This document shows, one piece after another, positions 41,784 to 50,809 of a DNA stretch of 64,000 bases. Position 1 is the first letter of the stretch; the number at the start of each line of letters is the position of its first letter. Under the pieces are notes generated by a model. That model made no database searches, was not told where the DNA came from, and saw only the letters and a list, made by a program, of their open reading frames with translations. The DNA comes from Poriferisodalis sp965221945 (GTDB lineage: Bacteria > Actinomycetota > Acidimicrobiia > Acidimicrobiales > Poriferisodalaceae), in assembly GCF_965221945.1 (NCBI RefSeq), contig NZ_OZ244925.1, positions 2,232,001 through 2,296,000 of the forward strand, given 5' to 3'. The translations under genes and the position numbers were made by a program.

Positions 41784-42610
41784 GGCCGCTTGCGCGGCCC
41801 GAGGGACCACACCGCTTCTCCAGCGATCTGGCTCGCGCGGCCGAAGTCGGCGTCGCGGGCAGGCCCGGGCTCCTCCAGAACGAGCAGCGACGACATGTCG
41901 TCGCCCTCGCCAAACTCCAGCCGGGTCACTGCATTGGCGCCGAACGCAGCGGCCATGTTCTCCTCGTTGAGCACCTGTTCGGGCGTGCCGTCTGCGAGCA
42001 CAGCACCGTTGAGCAGCACGATCCGTTCGCACAGGCGGGCCTCGCTGAGGTGATGCGTCGAGAGCACCACCAGCTTGTTGCGCATCCGCTCGGCATCGAC
42101 GACCTCAAGGACAATGTCCTGGCTCGGGATGTCGAGGCCCGTGATGGGTTCGTCAAGCAGCAAGCAATCCGATTGAGAGGCCAGTGCAGACGCGATCAGC
42201 ACGCGCTGGCGCTGCCCGCCCGAGAGCTGACCGAACGACCGTCTCCGCAGATCTGCCACCTTCAATCGCTCGGCTGCCACGTCCATCGCATCACGATCGA
42301 CCTTGCGCATACGGCCGAGCAGACCCCGTTCGCGGAATCGCCCGATCATCAGCACCTCATTCACCGTCATCGGCATGAATGCGTGTGGGCTGTGGTGCTG
42401 GCTGACGTAGCCGACCGTGATCTCGTAGTCCTTGCGAACGTTGCCTGAGGTCGGTGCAAGCAGGCCGCCGAGCAGCCGCAGCAGCGTCGTCTTGCCCGAG
42501 CCGTTCGAACCCATCAAGGCCACCGCAGCGCCCGAGTCCAACCTCATGGAGTCGATGTCGAGGACCTGTCGGTTGCCGAAGGACACCTTGATGTCATTGA
42601 GCGTGAACAT
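41780..42610 (-). CDS. znuC: Zinc/manganese ABC transporter ATPase, ZnuC-like
   Basis: 276 residues. Walker A GSNGSGKTTLL near residue 35, Q-loop VSQHHSPHAF, signature LSGGQRQRV near residue 128, Walker B CLLLDEPITGLD and switch STHHLSEA. The C-terminus extends ~40 residues past the ABC fold. It energises metal import with the ZnuB permease encoded divergently. Its stop overlaps the start of zur. Confidence 0.92.
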   Translation of the reverse strand: MFTLNDIKVSFGNRQVLDIDSMRLDSGAAVALMGSNGSGKTTLLRLLGGLLAPTSGNVRKDYEITVGYVSQHHSPHAFMPMTVNEVLMIGRFRERGLLGRMRKVDRDAMDVAAERLKVADLRRRSFGQLSGGQRQRVLIASALASQSDCLLLDEPITGLDIPSQDIVLEVVDAERMRNKLVVLSTHHLSEARLCERIVLLNGAVLADGTPEQVLNEENMAAAFGANAVTRLEFGEGDDMSSLLVLEEPGPARDADFGRASQIAGEAVWSLGPRKRP

Positions 42611-42666
42611 CGCAGCGTCGTACCTCGCCCTTCATCTGTTCGCTCATCCGGTCACAGGATTGAAGA

Positions 42667-42681
42667 TGAGAATGAGTCTCA
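42667..42681. promoter_or_regulatory. Fur-family (Zur) operator candidate
   Basis: TGAGAATGAGTCTCA is a 7-1-7 inverted repeat with 6 of 7 pairs, in the style of Fur/Zur boxes (consensus TGATAATnATTATCA). It lies in the divergent space between znuC (start 42610) and znuA (start about 42708), so one protein could repress both. Zur binding is inferred from gene context. Confidence 0.7.
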
Positions 42682-42707
42682 CTATAGTCACGGCCGTGCA
42701 GCCGGCC

Positions 42708-43838
42708 ATGAGTGCTTCCATGCGTCCCCGCGAGCGGGTGTCGCCTCCGCTTCACTCCAGAGAACCTGGACGCCGCCGACGGCGCCAGGCCACCCGTCTC
42801 GCGGCGATGATCTGTTCTGGAGTCCTGCTTGTCGCTGCGTGCGCGGGCGACGATGCGACTGGTTCCAGCGCTGATGCTGGCACTGATTCGGGCACTGGCT
42901 CCGGCGCTGATTCCGGCGCTGATTCCGGCGTCCCCACGGTGGTGACGTCCATGAGCATCTGGGCCGATGTCGTCGAGAACGTCACTTGCAACGGCCTCGT
43001 TCAGGTCGAGTCGCTCGCGCCGCCCGGCGTCGATACGCACACCTACGAACCGTCCCTGCGAGATCGCGCCAAGATGGACGACGCGAGCATGATCGTGATC
43101 AACGGTCTCGGGCTCGAAGACACGCTCGACGACACGCTCGATGCCGTCGCCGCCGGCGGAACGCCCGTGTTCGTCATCGGCGACCACATCGAGCCCCTCG
43201 GCACCGACGACAGCGAAGACGACCAGTCCGACGACTCCGATCACGACGACGAAGCAGACGATCACGCCGAGGCGGACGATCATGAGCACGACCACGAAGG
43301 CGGTGCCGACCCGCACATCTGGTTCGATCCCGTGCGGATCTCGGGCACCCTCGATGAGCTCGCCGACACCATCGCTGAGGCAACTGGGCTGCCTGAAGCC
43401 GAACTTGCGGCCTGCACGCAGGATTACAAGGACGCATTGCACGACGCCCACACCGACATCGTCGATCTCGTCGAGAGTCTGGCGCCCGAACAGCGCGTGC
43501 TGGTCACCAACCACGACTCGCTCCGCTACTTCGCCGACAGGTACGGCTTCCGGGTAGTGGGCACCGTGATTCCGGCCGCGACCACAGCAGCGGAAGCCAG
43601 CATCGCTCGTCTTGAAGAGCTGGCGCACGTCATCGATCACGAAGGCGTCGTGGTCATCTTCGGCGATACGACTCATGCGTCGGCCACGCTCGAGGAACTG
43701 GCTTCACAGGCCGGCGTCGCGGTGGTGAGCTTGAACACCGACAGCCTCGGACCCGACGGCAGCGCGCACAGCACCTACATCGGATTGCTGACGACCAACG
43801 CCGAAGTCATCGTCTCCGCACTGCAGTCGGGCCGCTGA
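42708..43838 (+). CDS. znuA: Zinc ABC transporter substrate-binding lipoprotein, ZnuA-like
   Basis: 376 residues. Basic N-terminus, hydrophobic core and lipobox LLVAAC, then a Ser/Ala/Gly/Asp linker. Cluster A-I fold: VVTSMSIWADVVENVTC, PPGVDTHTYEPS (first metal His), a His/Asp/Glu-rich loop (residues ~185-205, e.g. DHEHDHEGG) typical of zinc-specific ZnuA, then DPHIWFDPV, VTNHDSLRYFADRYG and the final HSTYIG-type segment. Start ATG 42708 keeps the operator upstream. The open frame begins much earlier, through the znuC shadow. Followed ten bases later by znuB. Confidence 0.92.
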   Translation: MSASMRPRERVSPPLHSREPGRRRRRQATRLAAMICSGVLLVAACAGDDATGSSADAGTDSGTGSGADSGADSGVPTVVTSMSIWADVVENVTCNGLVQVESLAPPGVDTHTYEPSLRDRAKMDDASMIVINGLGLEDTLDDTLDAVAAGGTPVFVIGDHIEPLGTDDSEDDQSDDSDHDDEADDHAEADDHEHDHEGGADPHIWFDPVRISGTLDELADTIAEATGLPEAELAACTQDYKDALHDAHTDIVDLVESLAPEQRVLVTNHDSLRYFADRYGFRVVGTVIPAATTAAEASIARLEELAHVIDHEGVVVIFGDTTHASATLEELASQAGVAVVSLNTDSLGPDGSAHSTYIGLLTTNAEVIVSALQSGR

Positions 43839-43848
43839 GAGCAGCGAT

Positions 43849-44757
43849 GTGGAATTCCTGACCGAGCCGATCGCCTGGTGGGTCGACCCCTTCGTCGACA
43901 ACACCTTCATGCGCAATGCTCTGTGGGCGGCGTTGCTCGCAGTGCTCACGACCTCGGTCGTCGGCACCTGGGTCGTGCTGCGCGGCATGACATTCCTGGG
44001 CGATGCCTTCGCACATGGGGTGCTGCCCGGCATCGCGCTCGCGTACATCATCGGTTTCAGCACCACTATCGGGGCGCTGGGTGCCGCGCTGCTGATCGTG
44101 GGCGGCATTCACCTGATCCGCAGTTTCTCGCCACTGTCGGAGGAAACCTCGATCGGGGTGCTGTTCGTGGGCTTCCTGGCACTCGCGGTGGTGATCATGT
44201 CCTCCGGCGCCGGCGCCTACTCAGGCGATCTCACACGATTTCTCTTCGGCGCGATCACCGGAATCGACAACGACGACCTTCGCCGTCAGGCCATTGCTGC
44301 GGCAATCTCCGTCGGCACCACTGTGCTCCTGCATCGGGCGTTGTTTGTGGCGACCTTTGACGAAGCGCAGGCGCAACTCGCAGGGATGCGCCCGAAGCTG
44401 GCACATGCTGCACTGCTGACGCTGCTGGCAATCGCAATCGTGTCGTCATTCGAGGCCGTCGGCAGCCTGCTCGTCTTCGCTTTCCTCGTGGCCCCTGCGG
44501 CGACGGCAAGCCTGCTGGTGCGGCGCGTGCCACGCATCATGATGACCGCCGTCGGACTCGGCGCGGTAGCGGCCTTGGTCGGCCTGCTGGTCAGCTACCA
44601 CCACGACACGGCCGCTGGCGCCACGATGGCGCTCGCCACTGTTGTGATGCTGCTGATGACTCTGCTGGTGACGGGCGTCATAAGGGCGCTGCGGCGTCCG
44701 AGCGACCAGGCAACCGAGGCCGCGCAGGACGAGCCTGCACACGACCACGCTGCTTAA
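43849..44757 (+). CDS. znuB: Zinc/manganese ABC transporter permease, ZnuB-like
   Basis: 302 residues, eight or nine membrane segments. Family landmarks are NALWAALLAVLTTSVVGTWVVLRGMTFLGDAFAHGVLPG (the conserved coupling segment) and FLVAPAATASLLVRRVP near residue 215. The C-terminus is His/Asp/Glu-rich (HDHAA). The GTG start is ten bases after the znuA stop. The stop codon lies inside a 16-bp palindrome (44748-44763), directly before the repeat element copy 2. Confidence 0.92.
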   Translation: MEFLTEPIAWWVDPFVDNTFMRNALWAALLAVLTTSVVGTWVVLRGMTFLGDAFAHGVLPGIALAYIIGFSTTIGALGAALLIVGGIHLIRSFSPLSEETSIGVLFVGFLALAVVIMSSGAGAYSGDLTRFLFGAITGIDNDDLRRQAIAAAISVGTTVLLHRALFVATFDEAQAQLAGMRPKLAHAALLTLLAIAIVSSFEAVGSLLVFAFLVAPAATASLLVRRVPRIMMTAVGLGAVAALVGLLVSYHHDTAAGATMALATVVMLLMTLLVTGVIRALRRPSDQATEAAQDEPAHDHAA

Positions 44758-44765
44758 GCAGCGCT

Positions 44766-44894
44766 AGCGGATAGGCGGCGATGCCCGGCAGCCCCGACGG
44801 CCTGGACTTTGCGCAGAAATGCCGCCACAGACGGCAAATTTGCACAAAGAAGGCCTGAGCAACTTTCCGAGACGTCACCTATCCGCGCGGCCCC
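44766..44894 (-). repeat. MITE/REP-like element, copy 2 (inverted orientation)
   Basis: About 129 bp, opposite orientation to copies 1 and 3, with GCGGATAGG (44767-44775) and CCTATCCGC (44878-44886) as inverted ends and the same internal hairpin. A perfect 11-bp direct repeat TAAGCAGCGCT flanks it exactly (44755-44765 and 44895-44905), as a target-site duplication would. It lies between the convergent znuB and SDR genes. Confidence 0.92.
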
Positions 44895-44925
44895 TAAGCA
44901 GCGCTGGATCAGCGCTGGATCGGCG

Positions 44926-45810
44926 CTATTGCTCGCCGTCGGTGAAGCTGGCGCGCAGGGTCGGGTTCTCGAGGTTGGCGAGCTGCTGGTTGCGGTGGTT
45001 GACGTCGGCGAGCAGCTCGGGATGGGACAGCACCCAGAAGCGCCGCTCGTACATTGCCTCGATCACTTTGGCAGCCACCTGGGACGGGTCCATACCGCGC
45101 TCGAGCGCCGCCGCGATGTTCGCGTTGCGCCGGCGGGCGTCGGCCGTCTCGGTGCGAGCTTCACCGGCCGGCCGCTCTCGCCGTTGCCGGCGCAGTTCTT
45201 CTGGCCGGTTCCGCTGAGAAGTGGCGATGTTGGTGCGCACCACGCCCGGGCACAGCACCGAGACACCGACATCGGCGTTGCGATCACGTTGCATTTCCAG
45301 GTGCAGCGTCTCCATGATCGCCACCACGCCGTACTTGGCGGCGTTGTAGGGGCCGAGCCCTGGCACCGACATGAGTCCCGCTACTGAAGCGGTGCTCACG
45401 ATGTGCGACTCGGGGGCCTCGATGAGATGGGGCAGGAAGTGATGGACGCCGTGGATCACGCCCCACAGGCACACGTCGACCACCCACTTCCAGTCGACGA
45501 GTTGCTGATTGCGGATCAGCCCTCCCCCGCCAACACCAGCGTTGTTGCACACCATGTGCACGGCGCCGAAGCGGTCGATGGTCGCACGCGCCAACGCTCC
45601 GACCGAGTCGGCATCGGTCACGTCGGTGATGACGCCCAGGGCTTCGACCCCCCGGTCGGCGACCTCCGCCTCGGCAGCCCGCAGCGGGGCCTCCTCGATG
45701 TCGGCCAGCACCACGTTGGCACCCTCGGCCGCAAAGCCCAGCGCCAGCGCCTTGCCGATTCCCGACGCCGCGCCCGTCACCACCGCGACGCGTCCCTGCA
45801 TGGTCTCCAT
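44926..45810 (-). CDS. Short-chain dehydrogenase/reductase
   Basis: 294 residues, classical SDR. NAD(P) motif TGAASGIGKALA near residue 12, NNAG near residue 89, Ser in SHIVSTASVAG and active-site YNAAKYG. The C-terminus has a basic RPEELRRQRRERP loop and extends to residue 294. Substrate not known; often in lipid or sterol pathways of actinobacteria. Followed downstream by element copy 2. Confidence 0.9.
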   Translation of the reverse strand: METMQGRVAVVTGAASGIGKALALGFAAEGANVVLADIEEAPLRAAEAEVADRGVEALGVITDVTDADSVGALARATIDRFGAVHMVCNNAGVGGGGLIRNQQLVDWKWVVDVCLWGVIHGVHHFLPHLIEAPESHIVSTASVAGLMSVPGLGPYNAAKYGVVAIMETLHLEMQRDRNADVGVSVLCPGVVRTNIATSQRNRPEELRRQRRERPAGEARTETADARRRNANIAAALERGMDPSQVAAKVIEAMYERRFWVLSHPELLADVNHRNQQLANLENPTLRASFTDGEQ

Positions 45811-45891
45811 GGCTGTGCCCCCCGCGAGCCGTGTATGGCCAGCCCGAACAGTACGGGCTGCGATGTCCGCAGCGCCGAGACGAAGTACGAG

Positions 45892-47028
45892 CTAAGAGTT
45901 GAACTGGTCGAAGCGGTCCATCACGTCGAGGTACTCGCTGATCATCTCTTCCACGACCCTCGTGGCGGAAATGGACTCGTTCAGCTGACCGACCACCTGG
46001 CCAACGAAGTAGTTGGCGAGCTCGACGGCGCCCTTGTTGGAGGGATTCATGGCCGCCCGGTCGATGCGGCGGCTTGCGGCGCCGATAAGCATCGGCTGCA
46101 GCGGCATTGGCAGCGTCCCCGGCGAAGTGTCGCCTTCCCATTCGTCGGTCCACGCCGAGCGAAGCTGGCGGGCCGGCTTGCCGGTGCGAGAGCGCGACCG
46201 CAGCGTGTCAGACGATCCTGCAGCCAGGAACTTCTCCTTCACGACCGGGTGCGTCTCAGCCTCTTGGGTGGTGAGCCACACCGAGCCGCACCACACGCCC
46301 TGCGCGCCAAGTGCGAGCGCCGCAGCGACCTGGCGGCCGTTGCCGATGCCGCCAGCGGCGAGAACGGGCACCGGGGCAATGGCGTCGACCACCTCGGGCA
46401 CCAGCACCATCGTGGCGATGTCGCCCGTGTGGCCGCCGGCCTCATGGCCTTGCGCGATGACGATGTCGACGCCCACAGCCACGTGCCGCTCAGCGTGAAC
46501 CTTCTTGCCGGCCAGCGCTCCCACCAGCACGTCGTTGTCGTGCGCCCGCTGGATCATGTCGGGAGGCGGCGGACCGAGCGCATTCACGGCCAGCCGGATC
46601 GGGTACGAGAAGGCCACATCCATGAGCGGAACGGCCTGCGCATAGGTCATCGGCGGTTCGGAGTCGTACGCCGACGCCTTCTCGCCGTCATCCGCGGGCA
46701 GCGGCGGCACGTCGTAGCGATCCATCATGTCGTCGAGGAACTGGCGATGCTGGGGCGGGATCATCGCCTTGAGGTCTTTCACCGACAGCTCGCCCTCGGT
46801 CTTGCCCTCGTACTTGGCCGGCACGATGATGTCCACGCCGAAGGGCCGACCGCCCACCTCGTCAACGATCCATCCCATGTCGATGTCGAGTTCTTCAGGC
46901 GTGTGACCCGCGGCACCGAGCACGCCGAAGCCGCCCGCCTTGGTCACTGCCGCCACCACGTCCCGGCAATGGGTGAATGCGACGATCGGAACGTCGCAGC
47001 CGAGCATCTCGCACAAAGGTGTCTTCAT
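45892..47028 (-). CDS. Nitronate monooxygenase/2-nitropropane dioxygenase-family FMN enzyme
   Basis: 378 residues. FMN TIM barrel: TPLCEMLGCDVPIVAF at the N-terminus, AGGFGVLGAAGHTPEEL, DIVIAQGHEAGGHTGD near residue 195 (His and FMN phosphate region), LAAGGIGNGRQVAAALALGAQGVWCGS near residue 232. Typical of the NMO/TIGR03151-like group, some of which act as enoyl reductases or decarboxylases instead. Stands between an SDR and a lipoprotein gene, same strand. Confidence 0.88.
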   Translation of the reverse strand: MKTPLCEMLGCDVPIVAFTHCRDVVAAVTKAGGFGVLGAAGHTPEELDIDMGWIVDEVGGRPFGVDIIVPAKYEGKTEGELSVKDLKAMIPPQHRQFLDDMMDRYDVPPLPADDGEKASAYDSEPPMTYAQAVPLMDVAFSYPIRLAVNALGPPPPDMIQRAHDNDVLVGALAGKKVHAERHVAVGVDIVIAQGHEAGGHTGDIATMVLVPEVVDAIAPVPVLAAGGIGNGRQVAAALALGAQGVWCGSVWLTTQEAETHPVVKEKFLAAGSSDTLRSRSRTGKPARQLRSAWTDEWEGDTSPGTLPMPLQPMLIGAASRRIDRAAMNPSNKGAVELANYFVGQVVGQLNESISATRVVEEMISEYLDVMDRFDQFNS

Positions 47029-47100
47029 GCCCCGAAACTACCGGCGCAGGCACGCCCGCCGCAGCGCTGCTGCCGGGCGCGGACGCAGTCGCCCGCCCGC

Positions 47101-49053
47101 TTAGGGGATTCGTGCGATGAACCAGCGCTGTTCCCCGGACACCTCACGCTCGACCAACGTGTCCACTCCATCTGCACTGCCGGCTTCCGATGCTCTCGAC
47201 TCCATCGGGGCAAAGACCGACACGGAGGCAATCACGAAGTCCTCGCCGACGGCAACGATGGCCTGTGCGTCTGCGTCGCCGAGTTCGAACGCATCCGGGA
47301 CGGCCTGCCATCCCCAGTCCATGCCGTCGGCCGACCACCCCACCCACATGTCGTCGAAGGGCGATCCCGATGAGTCGAGCTGGTCACCAAAGACGGCTTC
47401 GAGATCCTGGAGCGTGAAGGTCACTAGATCCTCGCCAGTACCGGGATCGGAGAATGTGAGCCTGAAGGTGTCGCCGTCGTCCACCTCTCGGACACCCGCG
47501 GGAGGCTCAGTGCTCTCGAGGGTCTCCGGACCGAACTCGTACACGGCTTCGTCCGCAGCGAGGTCCCACAGTGAGACGCCCCCCTCGGGCTCTCCGTAGC
47601 GCAACTCGTAGCCATCCTTGGCAACACGACCGATCGGCAGGCCCCAATCGTTCCCGCCGCCTGTCGGGAGCTCGCGTCGCGACGGCACCGCCGATACCGC
47701 GAGGCCAGCAGGTCCAACACTGAACTCGTCCAAGTGGCTGAAGTTCCCCAGCCATGCGCTCTGGACGTCTGCACCGCCGTCACTCCAACGGATGAGGTGG
47801 CTGTCTGTCCCGTCCGATCTCGCTATCCACGCGGTGCCGTCGGGCTCGAATGCTGCGCCGGTTAACCAACCTTGAGCCAACGACGGATCGAGCGTTTGGG
47901 TGCGCCAGTGCTGGCCGTCTGGAGACGTGAGCATGGTGACTTCGTCACTGCCGGTCTCGACGATCACAACGAAGCCGTCGTCGTTGCCAACGCCGCTCAC
48001 GCGCCCGCCATCCAGCGCCAGCACTTCGGCGAGCCCGGCTCCAGCGCCCGAGAACACGCGGATGATCTCGCTGTGGCCGGCGCGTTCCAGGATCGCCAGC
48101 TGCTCCGCCGACAGTTCGAGTTCATCCACAGCAAACCTCACCGCGTCGTCAGGCGTCTGCCTGACGAAACCCGATTGCGAGCCGTCCCCGGCAGATTCGG
48201 GACGCAGCCAGACGTGGATCTCGTCGCCGAGGAGCGACCATCCGTCTGCGGGGACATCGGCTGGAATCAGACCCCGGTCCGACATGAGCCCCCCGATGTC
48301 GAGATCTTGATGCGTCCTGACGAGCGCGACGACCTGCGTCCCGGCAGTGGCGACTGCCGTCACGTTCGACGTGGCGAATCCGTACTCGGGTAAGTCGCGT
48401 GGCTCAACCTGAAGTGCAGCTTCGAGCCAGGACAAACCCTCGTCGTCGGAGATGTAGACGCGGGCCGAGTCGTCGGCATCGCCCGCATCGTCATATGACC
48501 ACCCAGATGCCGCCCAGCGCTCGCCTGTCAGATCGAGGCTGTGCGGCCAGATTTCAGTCGGGAGGTGCAGCTCCGACCAATCGGAGCCGTTCGAGGTGGC
48601 AATGAAGTACGGCTCCCCCGAGGGTGTCTGGCCTCCGATGACCACCCGGCCGTCCCCTGTGGAGAACAATGCGCCAGCTCCGCTGATGCCTGGGTCGAAT
48701 TCAGTCCATTGCAGGATCGGCCCGGTGGACGAATCATCAGGAGAGGCGCCATCGGCCGCAGCACTCTCTGAGTCCGCAGATGTCGCCGAGGATTCCGTTG
48801 CGTCGAGCTGCTGGCTCGATTCGGAGGTCGACGCTTCCGTTCCGACTGTCACGACCTCTTGCTCAAGGGTGCCTGGAGCCGGATCGATGTCGTCGGATTG
48901 CGCGGCGTCGCCGCCCGCCGCGACACGATCGACGTCGCTACGGCCACAGCCCGTCGTCGCCCACATTACGACAGCACAAACCAGCGTCAGCAGAAGCGCC
49001 GCTGCGCCCAATCGGCGACCACAATTCACCAAGCCGAGCCTATGTGTGGGCAT
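47101..49053 (-). CDS. Large secreted lipoprotein, beta-propeller-like
   Basis: 650 residues from ATG 49053 (MPTHRLG); an ATG 20 codons upstream is also open. Signal sequence with hydrophobic core and lipobox ATTGC, then an Asp/Ser/Thr/Glu-rich linker of ~80 residues. The body consists of repeated beta-strand units with pattern xSDGxxW or DGxxW (SNGSDWSELH, SDDEGLSWLEA, SPDGQHWRTQ, SADGMDWGWQ), like a sialidase/BNR-type propeller. No catalytic residues are recognised. Function unknown; likely extracellular binding. Confidence 0.7.
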   Translation of the reverse strand: MPTHRLGLVNCGRRLGAAALLLTLVCAVVMWATTGCGRSDVDRVAAGGDAAQSDDIDPAPGTLEQEVVTVGTEASTSESSQQLDATESSATSADSESAAADGASPDDSSTGPILQWTEFDPGISGAGALFSTGDGRVVIGGQTPSGEPYFIATSNGSDWSELHLPTEIWPHSLDLTGERWAASGWSYDDAGDADDSARVYISDDEGLSWLEAALQVEPRDLPEYGFATSNVTAVATAGTQVVALVRTHQDLDIGGLMSDRGLIPADVPADGWSLLGDEIHVWLRPESAGDGSQSGFVRQTPDDAVRFAVDELELSAEQLAILERAGHSEIIRVFSGAGAGLAEVLALDGGRVSGVGNDDGFVVIVETGSDEVTMLTSPDGQHWRTQTLDPSLAQGWLTGAAFEPDGTAWIARSDGTDSHLIRWSDGGADVQSAWLGNFSHLDEFSVGPAGLAVSAVPSRRELPTGGGNDWGLPIGRVAKDGYELRYGEPEGGVSLWDLAADEAVYEFGPETLESTEPPAGVREVDDGDTFRLTFSDPGTGEDLVTFTLQDLEAVFGDQLDSSGSPFDDMWVGWSADGMDWGWQAVPDAFELGDADAQAIVAVGEDFVIASVSVFAPMESRASEAGSADGVDTLVEREVSGEQRWFIARIP

Positions 49054-49170
49054 CTCACCCGAAATGTCGCGCCGATGGCCGCGTTCATCAACGAGGAGTC
49101 GGCAACGAGGCAATGAACCAGCGAGCTCCCGAGGCTCTTGAGCCGGTGCGACAAACGAGGGCGGTGCGGC

Positions 49171-49497
49171 TCAGGCCAGTCCTAGGAAGACAACGAGAGC
49201 GCGTTCAAGCCTGATCATGTCTGAGCCAGCGAGCCTGCCGATGCGATCACGGAGGCGAGATCTGGGAAACGTGACGATCTTGTCGACCATCAAGTGCGAT
49301 GCGCGTTCAAGACCATTGCGATCATCGGGTTCAACGCTCAGACGAATGAATGGCGCGACGGTCGGGTCGGTCGTGAAGGAGCACACCGTCACCGAGTCGG
49401 TGGCCTCGAATCTGTCGTCTTGCATGATCACTACTGGTCTGGGCTTGCCGGCATATCCGCCACCGCCTGCGACGGTCCAGATATCACCGCGTCTCAT
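49171..49497 (-). CDS. MazF/PemK-family endoribonuclease toxin
   Basis: 108 residues. It starts MRRGDIWTVAGGGGYAGKPRPVVIMQDD, the conserved MazF loop and Arg, with VTVCSFTTDP and VDKIVTFPRSRLRDRIGRL (the usual catalytic Thr/Ser and Lys region). ATG 49497 overlaps the antitoxin stop (ATGA). Acts as an mRNA interferase when free. Confidence 0.92.
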   Translation of the reverse strand: MRRGDIWTVAGGGGYAGKPRPVVIMQDDRFEATDSVTVCSFTTDPTVAPFIRLSVEPDDRNGLERASHLMVDKIVTFPRSRLRDRIGRLAGSDMIRLERALVVFLGLA

Positions 49498-49715
49498 GCA
49501 TTTTCGGCCGACAGCGAGTCGATGAATGCTTGATCCTCAGCAGCATGCTTGCTTGCGGCTACTGCAGCGGATTGCCGCCGAGCTTCCTCGGCGAAGTCGG
49601 GGTGCCTCGTGTCGGGGACCCACATCTGGATCGGCCGCAGACCTTGCTCGCGCATTCGCTCGCGATACCTGCCGACCCGGGCTGCCACGCCTGAAGTGTC
49701 CTGCTGCTTCGCCAC
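49494..49715 (-). CDS. MazE-type antitoxin, DUF3018-like
   Basis: 73 residues. Short basic N-terminal DNA-binding part (VAARVGRYRERMREQGLRPIQMWVPDTRHPDF) then a helical acidic tail (ASKHAAEDQAFIDSLSAENA). This is the DUF3018 antitoxin type that pairs with MazF. Overlaps the toxin gene by four bases. A perfect palindrome lies 23 bases upstream. Confidence 0.88.
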   Translation of the reverse strand: MAKQQDTSGVAARVGRYRERMREQGLRPIQMWVPDTRHPDFAEEARRQSAAVAASKHAAEDQAFIDSLSAENA

Positions 49716-49737
49716 GTCTCCATCCTAGACACATGTC

Positions 49738-49749
49738 GTTACATGTAAC
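49738..49749. promoter_or_regulatory. Palindromic operator candidate upstream of the MazEF-like pair
   Basis: GTTACATGTAAC is a perfect 12-bp palindrome 23 bases before the antitoxin start; another ACATGT precedes it at 49731-49736. AT-rich against the background and in the right place for autorepression. It also lies upstream of dapD, which is divergent. Confidence 0.65.
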
Positions 49750-49891
49750 ACTGGATTACTGCCGCGGTCCTTGTCTCACGGCATAGCGGCGACTAACCAG
49801 TTGTGCTCTGCGAGCGCGAGTGTCGCTGTATCGGCGGTGTCGACGCGGAATCCGGCGACGGGTTGACGGCTCGTGGTGGCAGGATGCGCCC

Positions 49892-50809
49892 ATGAGCATC
49901 TCGGGCAGCATCAGCGCCGTTGGGCACAGCTATTTGGACGTCGCATCGGGTACGCGGCTTGACGCCTGGTTCCCTGCAGGAGCCAGCGCCGATGCGCCTC
50001 CGGCCCGGTCATGCCTGGCGGTTGAACTCGGCGTCAATGTCGGCGAGACCGTGACAGTCACGATCGATGACCTTGACGCTCCGCCTGCAGACCTCGCTGA
50101 CGCTTACCTGCGACTGCACCTGCTGAGCCGCCGGGAGATCCGGCCGCACGACGCCAACCTGGACGGCGTATTCGGCTTGCTCGCCAACTGCGCGTGGACC
50201 AGCGCTGGGCCCGTGCTGCCGGATCGGGTGGACGCCCTTCGCACGGCCGCTGCAGGTGTCGGCCAGCCTGTCACCGTCACGGCGGTCGACAAGATCCCGC
50301 GCATGGTCGACTACGTGATCCCGTCGGGCGTCCGCATAGCCGACGCCGATCGGGTGCGGCTCGGCGCCCACCTCGCCGACGGCACCACGGTCATGCACGA
50401 GGGCTTCGTCAACTTCAACGCCGGCACGCTCGGTCCTGCGATGGTCGAGGGGCGCATCTCCGCAGGAGTGGTCGTGGGGGCGCACTCTGACCTCGGTGGC
50501 AGCGCTTCCACCATGGGAACGCTGTCAGGCGGCGGCAAAGAGATCGTGTCCATCGGCGAGCACTGCCTGCTGGGCGCCAACTCGGGCATCGGCATCGCGC
50601 TCGGCGACTACTGCACCGTCGAGGCCGGCCTGTACGTCACCGCGGGCAGCCGCGTCACGCTGCCCGACGGTTCGGTGGTGAAGGGCCGGGACATCTCGGG
50701 CCGCTCGGGCATGCTGCTCATCCGCAACAGCACCACCGGTGCCATTGAGATGCGGGTCGCCGACCCCGGCCGCTGGGAAGGCATCAACCCCGAACTCCAC
50801 AAGAACTGA
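49892..50809 (+). CDS. dapD: 2,3,4,5-tetrahydropyridine-2,6-dicarboxylate N-succinyltransferase
   Basis: 305 residues. Lysine/diaminopimelate biosynthesis, actinobacterial DapD type. Left-handed beta-helix hexapeptide repeats run from about residue 150 (IPSGVRIADADRVRLGAHL, GTTVMHEGFVNFNAGTLG, EGRISAGVVVGAHSDLGGSAS). They end in GKEIVSIGEHCLLGANSGIGI and the catalytic-loop residues around it. Start ATG 49892 gives MSISGSIS; the frame is open 24 codons earlier without similarity. Single gene, probably transcribed alone. Confidence 0.95.
   Translation: MSISGSISAVGHSYLDVASGTRLDAWFPAGASADAPPARSCLAVELGVNVGETVTVTIDDLDAPPADLADAYLRLHLLSRREIRPHDANLDGVFGLLANCAWTSAGPVLPDRVDALRTAAAGVGQPVTVTAVDKIPRMVDYVIPSGVRIADADRVRLGAHLADGTTVMHEGFVNFNAGTLGPAMVEGRISAGVVVGAHSDLGGSASTMGTLSGGGKEIVSIGEHCLLGANSGIGIALGDYCTVEAGLYVTAGSRVTLPDGSVVKGRDISGRSGMLLIRNSTTGAIEMRVADPGRWEGINPELHKN

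Noticed and set aside
45403..47373. 656-codon plus-strand open frame
   Set aside because: It lies antisense to the clear SDR and nitronate monooxygenase genes; low-complexity His/Arg/Val composition and no domain. Typical of the high-GC third-position effect.
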